From Patellaria atrata CBS 101060 (Eukaryota; Ascomycota; Dothideomycetes; Patellariales; Patellariaceae), in contig MU006101.1 in the NCBI GenBank assembly GCA_010093705.1, positions 347,614-411,613 of the forward strand: a DNA stretch of 64,000 bases, given 5' to 3'. Below are positions 21,085 through 30,746 of the stretch, one piece after another. How positions within the stretch are numbered: the first letter of the stretch is position 1; each line of letters begins with the position of its first letter. The position numbers were made by a program, and so were the translations under genes. The notes beneath the pieces are model-generated. The model was not told the DNA's origin. It worked only from the letters and a program-made list of their open reading frames with translations, and searched no databases.

Positions 21085-21275
21085 CCCAATTAACCGAATG
21101 GCAGAGCGGTCAGGCAGTCTGGCTACGATCCCCTGAAACGTCTTCAGTTCGAATCTCTCCGGGCGGGTTTATCGGTAAACCTCAGGTCAAAGGAGCAGCG
21201 GCAGTAAAAACCCGTCCGGGGGGTTCAAGAAGGCCTACGGGCCTAATTGTTTTGTCTTTTTAACTCTTTTTTTTC
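21085..21275 (+). ncRNA. Candidate Pol III-transcribed element (tRNA-like A and B boxes, hairpins, T-run)
   Basis: An A-box match TGGCAGAGCGGTC (21099-21111) and a B-box match AGTTCGAATCT (21146-21156) have tRNA-like spacing. The T- and acceptor-stem partners do not pair, so it is not a functional tRNA. Downstream, CCGGGCGGGTTT (21159-21170) pairs with AAACCCGTCCGG (21208-21219) in a 12-bp stem with one G-T pair. Next, AGGCC-TACG-GGCCT (21231-21244) forms a UNCG-type hairpin. T-runs at 21256-21261 and 21267-21274 could terminate Pol III. A second B-box-like GTTCGAGTC occurs at 21325-21333. It may be a tRNA-derived SINE head or a small structured RNA. Confidence 0.4.
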
Positions 21276-21959
21276 GGTTACTTGCTTCTTTTTTGAGTTC
21301 CTATCAGAGAGTCTGAGATCTGAAGTTCGAGTCACGCCTTAATTTGTTTTATATGTTATTTACATTCTTTTGGAAGTTTCAAATAAGAAGAAATTTAGGA
21401 CTATTATGGACGGATCTATTTTCATGCTAATTGTTATATTATGACTGAGTACGGTGTGAATTGAGGAGGAAAATTTCAATTACTGTATGCGATCACTTAT
21501 GAGAATGCTCCCGACTGAAATAAGTATGGAACGACAGCACCTTATACTTTAGTTCTAACGCTTAGACATCCCTATTTACTTTCTGATTCACACACCATAG
21601 CTAACTGCAGTTGTGGCAACCGGTTGAGTCCAGACCTATGAGTAAACGGTTGATGTCCCGAGCGCGTCTATCACCACCCTCGTCACTGCTGGCATTTTCT
21701 TTGTGGTCTTTACGCTTGCTAGACAAGCTCTTAGATTCAAATGTAACCCGGCTACATGGTATATAACCCATATAGCTGTGAGGACGTTCGCCCTCAAGGC
21801 TCCCCGGTCCGCGAATAGAGTTCACCCACAGCATCCCCCTATTTCCTATACGACAGGACCGCCCCACTCGCTTTGTCCCGGCGCAATCATCCTTCTTTTA
21901 TTCGACGCATCCGGATGACAGAGGCCTGCATTACTTGTACCGGCACTGTTCGACTCCTG
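21276..21959. other. Spacer; may contain a 3' exon of the gag-like gene
   Basis: The minus frame 21892-21601 is open for nearly 100 codons (…DDCAGTKRVGRSCRIGN… ending GCHNCS). It follows an AG (AAAAGAAG at about 21893) and could be spliced to a GTAAGT donor near 22040 in the gag-like gene. This is only a possibility; otherwise nothing is recognisable. Confidence 0.3.
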
Positions 21960-22607
21960 TCACTCAGTCAATATATCACTCTTCGCCATTGTCAGGGATG
22001 ACAATTTGATCAAGACCGCACGTGCGAAGAGCAAAATATCAGAGGCACTTACAGCATGAGTCACAGCCTGCTCGACCCTCTTCCGCTTCCTCCACTCCGT
22101 CCTCTGCATCTCCCTCTCCCCCAGCTGCACAGCCTCAATACACTGCGCCAAAAACTCCGCCTCACCCCTCGTCGTCAAAGCCACACTCCTCTTAAAAACG
22201 TCCATCCTCAACTCCTGCCTCAACCTCTTCAAAAACCCCTGCATCTCATAGCTGCGCTTCAGCTGTTCGATGCGCCTAGCCACATCCACGTTCTCGGCGT
22301 CCTGGGAGGTCAAGGGACGACGGCTGAACCAGACCCCTCGGAAGGAGACGTGGTTCTGGATCTCAGGCCTCAGTCTCCGGATGAAATACTGGATCTTGAG
22401 CATTTCATCGACTTCGGCGGTGAGGTATTCCTCGAGGTGGAAGAGGTAGGTGGAGAATTCTGCGACGGTCTGGTTTTCGCCTTGTCTGGCGCGGTCGTAG
22501 GCTATGAATGCGTTCAACTCTAGATGCACCGAAGCTTGCACGGAGGATTGGAAGTCTTCCATGTCTTTGATAGGTGTAGGTTCGCTTTCTCGGGAATATT
22601 TCTTCAT
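21960..22607 (-). CDS. Retrotransposon gag-like protein, isolated
   Basis: The 215-residue reading frame looks like the capsid-type gag domain of Ty3/gypsy elements: AFIAYDRARQGENQTVAEF, then YLFHLEEYL, then FIRRLRPEIQNHVSF (about residues 33-90). A helical Arg/Glu-rich region follows. No zinc knuckle, protease, reverse transcriptase, integrase or LTR is visible on either side, so it is either a fragment or a host gene derived from gag. The frame is uninterrupted, which argues for some constraint. A canonical donor GTAAGT sits near 22038-22043 after QAVTHA, so the true C-terminus may lie in a downstream exon, and the last 26 codons given here may be intronic. Start: ATG at 22607. Confidence 0.55.
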   Translation of the reverse strand: MKKYSRESEPTPIKDMEDFQSSVQASVHLELNAFIAYDRARQGENQTVAEFSTYLFHLEEYLTAEVDEMLKIQYFIRRLRPEIQNHVSFRGVWFSRRPLTSQDAENVDVARRIEQLKRSYEMQGFLKRLRQELRMDVFKRSVALTTRGEAEFLAQCIEAVQLGEREMQRTEWRKRKRVEQAVTHAVSASDILLFARAVLIKLSSLTMAKSDILTE

Positions 22608-23285
22608 GGGGTCTCTAGTTCCTCGTTCGGGCGGGGGGTTGTTGGACTTTGGAAATCAGATGACTATCTTGGGAAATTATCTTCCTTTTATTCTCGACTC
22701 CTTCTGCACGCATCTTTGGTCGGGTTTCCATCACCGTCACTCTCAAATGGTCGTTGAATATATCACTGTAGATCTAATGTCGCTTTGTGGGTCTTCTGCG
22801 CGTAGTACGCGATCTGGTGGTTGAATACTCGTCATGACTCCTAATGTGACCTTCAAACTTCGGCCAATGGAAAGGATTTTCAGTCCATCCAACCTCATTG
22901 AGTAAGATCTAGAGACTCAACTTCACTTCACCAAACAAGTAACCTACAGTACCAGTTAAATGTTGTTAAGAGTTCCATTTGTTATTCTATGCTATTTCGT
23001 AGAACTTACTTTGACACCCTTCCCCATTCCGCATAACAACGCTTGGTGAACAACAACTAGGATACTACTACTTCCGCTACATTACCAAGCTCGATTATCT
23101 CTACTGTCGAGTTCATCCCACTAGCGTGCACAGATTATTCAAGAAAGCCAAAGCGATATGTTGAGAAAGTCTTTTCAATTCTATATGAAGTTATACAAAA
23201 ACCAGCGTAGTTTTGTGGGGCGCGAGTGATGCTACGATCATACTAGGGTGAACCTGCCAACTAGAGTAAAAGCAATTGTCGACCC
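22608..23285. other. Intergenic, no gene seen
   Basis: Upstream of the gag-like gene and downstream of the DHH gene. Only short frames are present. No LTR-like direct repeats flanking the gag-like gene were found by eye. Confidence 0.5.
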
Positions 23286-24669
23286 TCAATCTTTCTTCGA
23301 GAAGTAGTTTGCCAGAGTATTCTTCTGCGGACTCTTCTCTTTCGCCTTCTTCGGGCTCTCCTGTTTCTCAGGTTTCTCACCAACCCTCAACGCACGCATC
23401 AACTCCTCAAACTCCTCAACTGGTACAATCCCACCGCTCGCCTCCTTATGACCCCTTGCGAACGCATCTCCGAGTCGTTCTCGCAGAGTTGGATCTTCTG
23501 CCAAATCCGCAAAACTTTTTAAACTCTCGATGAGATTGACCGGCGGGTCTCTGCTCCGTGCACAACGAGGTATGCGGCACGAGAAGTTGACATAACCGGG
23601 TAGATAGCCCGAATTCGCAACGAGCACAACTTCTAGCTTCTTGGAATTGAGGTGGCCAGCCCATCGAGTGGCAATTACTGGGTGGACCTGAGCGCCGCTG
23701 CTTATACGCAGAACAGCGACTTTGCCGTCGTACGAGAACTTAGGAGGTGTATGCGTACAGCGTTCAGTTTCTGCAAACACTTCGTCGCGCGCTAGGTGTA
23801 ATCTCTTAACTTGTAGTACGTCCTCAGGTTTAGTAGCATCTACGAGAGCATTCCACGCCGAGATGACGTCGTAGGTCGCTGTTCTGCGAGGAGCGTTAAG
23901 TGCAGATACGCAATCATTCAAGGCCTTCTTAGAATACCTCTTGAAAGTATCTGTCATATCTGGGAAGGGTGGAAGCCATTTGATGGTCGTGCCCAGATCA
24001 CCATGCGTACCAATTATACACAGCCAAGCACACTGTTCTTTCACAACCGGATGAAGTTCAGCGCATAACGTATATGTTAGAAGGGATGCCGTTGCGACGG
24101 GCGGCGAGTGACAAGCGGTGACAAATTGTGCACCATTTGGAAAACTTCCATCTTCCGCATGGTGATGGTCTATAATAAGTGCAGTATGGGGAGAATCGAT
24201 AACAGGAGGACCACTCCGGGATCCTTGATCAAGCACAAACACGTAACTTGGATTGTGAGATGCCATCTTATCGCGTTCGACATCAGTATGAATAGTGTTC
24301 CCTTTGCTTATAAGGTGAACAGCAATGTTGTCGGCAGATGCACCTAGTAATATGAGGGTACGACGAAGGATGCACCCCGATGTAAGTCCATCAGCGTCCT
24401 TGTCCGGAACGATGAGTATTCTATTGTTGGGTTGGGCACTGAGAGCGTCAGTAATAATGCCAATCGATACATTTGCTAGTGATACCAGACCTTTCCCTGA
24501 TGGTTTTACGAGCATTCTGTATCTGCACTTTAGGGGCTGGCCATATGATATTATCATTCTCATCGCGTAGCGAAGTTGTAAGATGATATTCGGGAACCTC
24601 TATTTTCGCCTTTTTCGAAGATGAACGCCCAGTAGAAGGGGCTTCCTTCCTCTTAAGTGTTGAAGCCAT
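23286..24669 (-). CDS. DHH-family phosphoesterase with PIP-box-like C-terminus
   Basis: The protein has the RecJ/PPX-type DHH metal-binding motifs: PDKDADG (about 71-77), LDQG (about 129-132), DHHH (about 150-153) and HGDLG (about 205-209). It therefore likely hydrolyses phosphodiesters or phosphoanhydrides using Mn/Mg; the substrate is not known. Exons 24669-24491 and 24438-23286 give 443 residues. The junction AG|T restores ARKTIRES-AQPNNRILIV, and the intron ends TTACTGACGCTCTCAG. The N-terminus is basic (KRKEAPSTGRSSSKKAKIEV), resembling a bipartite nuclear signal. The C-terminus reads KNTLANYF, which fits the hydrophobic part of a PCNA-interacting (PIP) box, lacking only the first Gln. 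Together these suggest a nuclear, DNA-related role; that is inference. The donor GTCTGG is unusual. Confidence 0.8.
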
Positions 24670-25761
24670 CCTAAACTTAGATAGTAGTCTTAGATTTTGG
24701 TTGCTAGATCGAGACAGCACTTGAAATAGGTTATTATTGGACACCGGACGAAATAAAGATGCGATAGGAAGTAGCAACGATGTTTTGAAAATGATGACCA
24801 TAACCAATCATTTAGAAAGCATTCCAATCAATGGGCAGTGACTGATCGAACGAGATTAACATCACTTGGGACTATACCGAGCAGAAATGAAGCGACAAAA
24901 GGGACTTCAAACATGTCATGACGTTAGTGGTAAGACCAATTGACTATGAACAGTTTGCAAGTGAAAAAAGATTTAGCTAGAGATGAGATCCCAATTCCAG
25001 CTCGAGCATCACGAAAGTATCAAAATGGTGTCAAAAGGAGCTTTCTGGACCAGATGTCAAGGCAGCACAGTCGCAAGCACTCCGCAGCTGCAGAACTGCG
25101 TGGTTGTCGGGCAAACACGTTCGACGAAATATAATTACCAAGCATTGCCCTTTGGGGAAACCACACTTCAGTCTAACCGAAAAGCCTCTAGTGGGTAATC
25201 CCTTCCATCTCATCACAGAAACTGAACTTGAACCACTTTGTCTAAAGATCTCATGTTACACATGGATGTTCAAGATTTTTGGAGAAGATATCAGAATATT
25301 ATATGAAACTGTTCTATTCCTAATCGTTAAGAAGATGACCAAAAAAATTCACGGCCTTTTTGAAGTTTTTGGTGTATAATATGCCAAGACTCGGACATGC
25401 CTGAGGACTGAACTAACGATAAATGGGCATCTCAGGAGAACGCTCACCCATTACGCCTTTCTAAAATCATAAACGATAAGGGGGACATGTTCTTCGGACT
25501 CCTTCACCACTCATAGGCTTCATCTTACGGCAAGATGGATAGGGATGTCGAGAGAGCATACTTCCACTCACTTCAGCAAGCACTGGGTTCATCGTTGTAT
25601 ATCAATATGGCTTAGAGGTTTAACATTGAAGGTAGGTTTTAAGAGATAATACGTTGCTAGCAATAGAATAGTACTTCATAACCAACGATCCCGCCGCCAT
25701 ATTATTCACCGAGCACACCCATCGAAGATACCTGCGACTGAAACCGAAGCTACCGCTCACC
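24670..25761. other. Intergenic, no gene seen
   Basis: The first 140 bp form the DHH gene's leader (frame open but with no conserved sequence). The rest contains only short frames, such as 24940-25134 and 25104-25379, without similarity. Confidence 0.5.
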
Positions 25762-26652
25762 TTACACCATTCTCCTCTCCCAATGCCTCACCTGACTCCT
25801 CCTGGAAGGGATCATCGTCCCATTCAATCCACACCCAGCATTCACACAACTAGAAATGGTATGAATATACCTAATCTCCCCGCCCTCGACCCTAAACATA
25901 TGACTATCCGGCATGGGCGTCTGTCCCTGACTCCTATCCAGCCCCGGGAAGCCCAAAAACATAACCACAACCCCCATCGCCTCATCAACGATATACCTCT
26001 TATTCGTGACCGTGATATTCGTCGGGATGCCTAGATTACACGTATTCGTCGTGATGTTCCCCGTGCGGGACGTGTAGGCCCCGCCCTCGAGCCTCGCGCA
26101 CGGCGTCCCGAACGGCACGTCGACCGACGCGTTGTGGAAGCGCTCGAAGTACGCATCCCCGGCATGCTGGATCACCTCCCGCGTGTCCCGCATCCCCTCG
26201 GGGATCGGGTTCCACCGCTCGAACGAGTTCCAGTACAGATACCCCGTCGCGTTGAACAGCCAATCGCCCTGATCACTGACCACGCTCTCGATGGTCGTGA
26301 CAACGCCGTTCGTCAGCAGCATCCGCGTCCCGATGACGTACGGGTGCGGGCTGTTGGCCACGATGAGCTCGGTGAAGGTGCCACAGAGCACTGGGTCGTG
26401 TATGCTGCGCGCGTGGTCGATCTTCATCGGTTGCTGGATGATGCCGTTGGCGATGTTGAGCGCGACTTCGTTCTCACTGTAGCTGATATTGTATGAGAGT
26501 AGCGTGAAGTTCGTGACCAGCCCCGTCGATTGTGTCGTTACATATTGCTCCGTTACGGCCTCCAGCAGCGTGCGGTTGCATTGCGGTTCGCCGGTTTGCG
26601 CGACCGCGGTGGCAGCCATTGCGCCCAGTGCGAGGAGGAGTGAGCGAAGCAT
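25762..26652 (-). CDS. Secreted protein resembling the DUF8021 family
   Basis: A 296-residue single-exon protein with a clear signal peptide (MLRSLLLALGAMAATAVAQ, cleavage probably after AVAQ). Ten or so N-glycosylation sequons (for example NRT, NFT, NIS, NAT, NAS, NIT, NGT) and paired cysteines mark it as extracellular. The pattern MKIDHARSIHDPVLCGTFTE, followed by HPYVIGTRM and SVVSDQGDWLFNATGYLYW, matches fungal extracellular proteins grouped as DUF8021 as I remember them; their biochemical function is unknown. The coding sequence, especially about 26040-26480, is GC-rich compared with the AT-rich flanks. It ends with a basic tail (SRRSQVRHWERRMV). Secretion is well supported; the family name less so. 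Confidence 0.75.
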   Translation of the reverse strand: MLRSLLLALGAMAATAVAQTGEPQCNRTLLEAVTEQYVTTQSTGLVTNFTLLSYNISYSENEVALNIANGIIQQPMKIDHARSIHDPVLCGTFTELIVANSPHPYVIGTRMLLTNGVVTTIESVVSDQGDWLFNATGYLYWNSFERWNPIPEGMRDTREVIQHAGDAYFERFHNASVDVPFGTPCARLEGGAYTSRTGNITTNTCNLGIPTNITVTNKRYIVDEAMGVVVMFLGFPGLDRSQGQTPMPDSHMFRVEGGEIRYIHTISSCVNAGCGLNGTMIPSRRSQVRHWERRMV

Positions 26653-27479
26653 CTTGATCTCTCCCTCTCTATCCGATCTTCAGGGTCGTGAGGAGGAACA
26701 GCGTGGTCAATTGCAGATATTGACGTTCTCCTGAGCTTCGTTATAACCCTCTCTCTTCCCCCTTTCCCGATGTCAATTATGACGTTTCATCATCGTAAAG
26801 AGGAGAAAATACCATTTAAACCCCCTCAAGAGTCCAAAAAGCATTTCGGCACTTTAGTCCAATCGATACCATGGAGCGATATACTTGTTGCTTGCAACGG
26901 CCACATATTTATATAAAAATCATATCAAGGTGCATGGACCCCTTGTATTCTTTAAGGTACGGAAAGATCTCCACGCTGCGGACGTAGTGTGGGGAACCCA
27001 GCTACCTCATCTACTCAAGTCACCTTTTAACCGGTCTAAGGAATCATCCTACTTGGGAGGATCGAATTTGGAAAGTTTCCTGTCTTGTACTATGTTTTCT
27101 GATATCGCTGCAAATTGCTACATGTTCAGTTTTCGGTGTCAGTTTTGGAGACCGGGGGAACACCCTATCATTTGCTGACTACACATCACGTCTCATGCAG
27201 TTTTAGAGGGATTATAATTTCAATATCTATAACCCCTCGATGGCTTGTATCAAACGAATGGGATATAAGTCGAACCCATTATACTTTAGCCTCCTACGCA
27301 GTCTAACCTAACCGCTCTTTGAAATCGAACATACCTTTTCAATTTCGTGGATGTTCTTCAGTCTCCCCACCACGGAAAGGATATTGAAGATAAAAGAAAT
27401 TTAGCACATTACAAGATGTATATATCTAGATATTTAGAAGCAATGCGCGGCCGGTCTATATCACGCAGGAGTCTTCCAA
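26653..27479. other. Intergenic, no gene seen
   Basis: Promoter side of the secreted-protein gene and 3' side of GLC3. Small frames at 26885-27178 and 27115-27306 lack support. Confidence 0.5.
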
Positions 27480-29894
27480 TTAGAGCGTAGACTCGAGCGC
27501 AAGCACCTGAGGATATGTTAGCATTGATCTCGAAGGTAGTCGAACAGAATGAAACTCACAATAGCGGTTCTAGCCGGAATATAGACTTGCAAAAAGTTCT
27601 TCCTACCATTCCACCCGAATGGTGTCGTGAAATACCTCTGCTGAGCATTCAACCTGGCGTGGCCACCAAACTGCTCATCGTCGGTATTGAGGATGATTCT
27701 ATACGTCCCCTCCTGCTCGACACCGATCCTATAGTCCGTGAAGCTGGAGCTAGGATGCCAGTTGAAGATCCACAAAAGCCCTGCCCGCTCAAATACAATA
27801 ACTTTGTCGCCTTCATGCTTCAAGCTAACGTAAGCTTGCTCACTGTGCAACCAACCGTACTTTTCTTCCGTCCACTGCATCTTGCTGTCAAACTCATTGA
27901 GGAACCGATAGCGTAGCAGTTGGTCGTCAACTAGGTTAAACTGGCGCCGCGCATAGTGGAAGCTGTTGCCATTGCCCTCACGTGGAAAGTCAAGCCACTC
28001 AGGATGTCCGAACTCGTTACCTTCAAAGTTGAGATATCCTTCACCGCCTAGTCCATGTGTAATTAGGCGAATCATCTTATGCAAAGCAAGGCCACGATCA
28101 ATCACCGGAGTTAATTCCGAGAGAACGGACATGTTGGTGTACATTTCGGCATCGCAAAGCCACATAAGTAGAGATTTGTCTCCGACAAGCCTAGATATCG
28201 TTAATAGATGAAATTATGAACTTAGTGAATGCCTTACGCTTGGTCGTGGCTTTCCGCATATGCAATCGTCTTTTCACCGTGCCGGCGGTTAGTCAATGTG
28301 AACGCGAGATTGCCCATATCCCAGTCAATGTCCTGCTTCTCTTTTAGCCATTTGATATAGAGATCTGGAATGGCCATAGCAAGCCTGTAATCAAAGCCAA
28401 CACCTCCCAACGACAGGGCTACGCAGAGACCAGGCATACCAGATACGTCTTCTGCTATCGTGATGACTTCAGGATATAGCTGATGTAATAGTTCATTAGC
28501 AAGCATGAGATAAACAACACCTTCCTCATCAACTCCAGGTCCGAAGTACTCGTGATAACCACCAGAGAATCCCCTTTAGAGATTAGCGAAGTCTAAAAAG
28601 TGGATAGAATAAATTACTCACGTTCCAATACCATGATGAGAGTATAGCATGCTGGTTACACCGTCAAACCGGAATCCATCGAATTGATACTCTTCCATCC
28701 AGAAGCGCAGGTTACTCAGGAGAAATCTCAGAACCTCATGATTTCCATAATTGAACAAACGACTATCCCATAGTTCGTGACGGCCCTTAGCTCCTTCGTG
28801 GAAATACTGGTGATCGCTATTATCGAACATGTTCAAACCATCCAACACATTCTTGGATGCGTGGCTGTGTACAACATCCAGCAATACTGTGATTCCCATT
28901 CCATGTGCTGTGTCAATCAGGTCTTTCAAATCGTCTGGTAATCCATAACGGCTACTAGCGGCAAAGAAGCTGTTGATCTGATAGCCAAAGCTAGCGTAAT
29001 ATGCATGTTCCATTATCGCCATCAGTTGAATTACATTATAACCCAGCTTCTTGATACGAGGTAAAACATTCCGTGTAAATTCTTTATATGTTGCTACTTT
29101 TGGATCAGGGGAAGAAATTCCCACGTGGGCTTCGTAGATACGAACGCTCGCTGGTTTCTTCGGTCGTGGGTTTTTGAAGACATATCGTTGATCCTTTGGA
29201 GGGTACCAAAATCGGGCATCATAAACAGGGGAGACAGATAGGTCTTGAGTTACTCGTGTGATCCACGCGGGAATACGTTCTTGTCGTGCGTGGTCATTCG
29301 GTACGACAAGGGAGATCTTGAGTTTCGAATCGTGTGGAATCGCTGGTTGGCCATCTTTTCCTGGTATTGTAACTTCGAATACTCCAAAGTTATTCTTAAC
29401 CATAGGGGTGGCATCTCTGTTCCATCCATCTATACACGTTAGAACTGTGAACTTGTCTTTTGACTCTTTACACATACTGAAATCTCCTATGAGATACGCT
29501 CTAAGAGCATTTGGTGCCCACTCTCGATACACCACATCGCCATTGTCTTTTACTATCAATCCAAACTTCTCGTAGCCCTGGGAGGTTGTTAGACAATTGA
29601 CATGCTCGCTGTGTGACGCGTAGTCCTGACCTTGCTGAACTTGTCCAATCCACCTTCTGTCTCGTCTATCGTTTTGATCCATTGTTGGGCTTTGAAATAG
29701 CGACTGCGTAATGCGTCTCTGAAAGGGGAAAGCCAGGGATCCAATTGAACGATACCTGTACACCAAAGTCAGTACTGCTGCAATTGAGCAAGCGAGAGGG
29801 AAAGGACTATATCAGACATACCTGTTCCATCGTTAGCCGTACGCCCGGCTGCTTCGCCTAAGACTGAATTGTCTGATTTCTGGTTGAGCTCCAT
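27480..29894 (-). CDS. GLC3: 1,4-alpha-glucan branching enzyme
   Basis: It creates alpha-1,6 branches in glycogen. Six exons (29894-29822, 29755-29631, 29577-28622, 28573-28238, 28190-27560, 27506-27480) give 715 residues (yeast Glc3: 704). The first two short exons supply [10 protein letters not shown]... and [15 protein letters not shown]. The last exon is only nine codons (VLALESTL plus stop). Domains: N-terminal CBM48 (about 65-180), GH13 barrel (about 200-560) and C-terminal all-beta domain. GH13 signatures are visible: [16 protein letters not shown] (nucleophile Asp about 371), AEDVSGMPG (acid Glu about 426) and ESHDQALVGDK. All key residues are intact. If the fourth intron is not spliced, a stop follows quickly. 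The upstream neighbour MCX1 is divergent. Confidence 0.95.
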
Positions 29895-30746
29895 GACAGA
29901 TAGTTGGCAGTTTGCTTAGATTAGCATGTGAAAAATGGCCTGTGCTTCGTGAGGATCTAATCGGTGATCGCTCGACGATGAGGATGGCACTTCCTGATAG
30001 ACAGATCCGAAGTTTGAGTAAGACGATATTTTAGTAGTAAGGAGGGGAAGATTGATGATGGTTAAAGGTAGGTTGACAGGTTTGAATGCGGGGATATGAC
30101 TGACAGCTTCTCCAAACGCCCAATTCTTCAGTTTCGTTTTCGTTGCGTAGTTTGCTGAGGATTTTCATCCCGACCACCACCGATTTCGACACCCCAATGC
30201 AGCAAAACGTCATGCACTAATGCCGCCCTATCCTGGCGGCTTGGGAACCCCTTTCCGGAACTTTCCTTCCTTCTTAGCGCCACGACCAGCCCAAATTCCG
30301 CCGTTTAGAGCCCAAGACACGCGCGCTTAAGGTTACTGATGGTACGAGGTAAGCCATAGCGGTGACTGCTGCTGCTATCCGTTGCACCATACCGTAGTTC
30401 TACCGTTAAAATGCTCCAATAGTCCAGATAAAACATGTATGTAAGGGGCATACTACTGTGCCTATACCTACTTATACCCCGCACGATAAGGATTACATAT
30501 ACTGTATACCATGGATGGTGATAATCATGGCTACCTTATTGCCGATTACATATCGCGCTTGTCGCTTAGTACTCCCTCTGTTATCGTCTGAACCCCGCAT
30601 GGGAGCTCAATGCTCCAACCTGGCACCTTTCCGCCGGTATATGTCCATTATTGACAACTATCAACAGCAAGAAGTGTCATATTGATGGAATATTAGCATT
30701 TTCCAACTACGTATAACCTCCGTCCAGTCTCAAGGTGACCGTGAAG
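29895..30746. other. Divergent promoter region GLC3 / ClpX homologue
   Basis: 850 bp without coding signal. It includes a GC-richer block around 30220-30350 and several TACCGT/GTACC-like palindromic snippets. No sites are assigned. Confidence 0.4.

Noticed and set aside
21092-21172. A functional class II tRNA
   Set aside because: A and B boxes match, but T-stem, D-stem and acceptor stem do not pair and no anticodon arm forms. Listed instead as a candidate Pol III element.
22056-22523. 155-codon frame opposite the gag-like gene
   Set aside because: Exact antisense of the gag-like frame; Pro/Leu/His-rich composition of a shadow.
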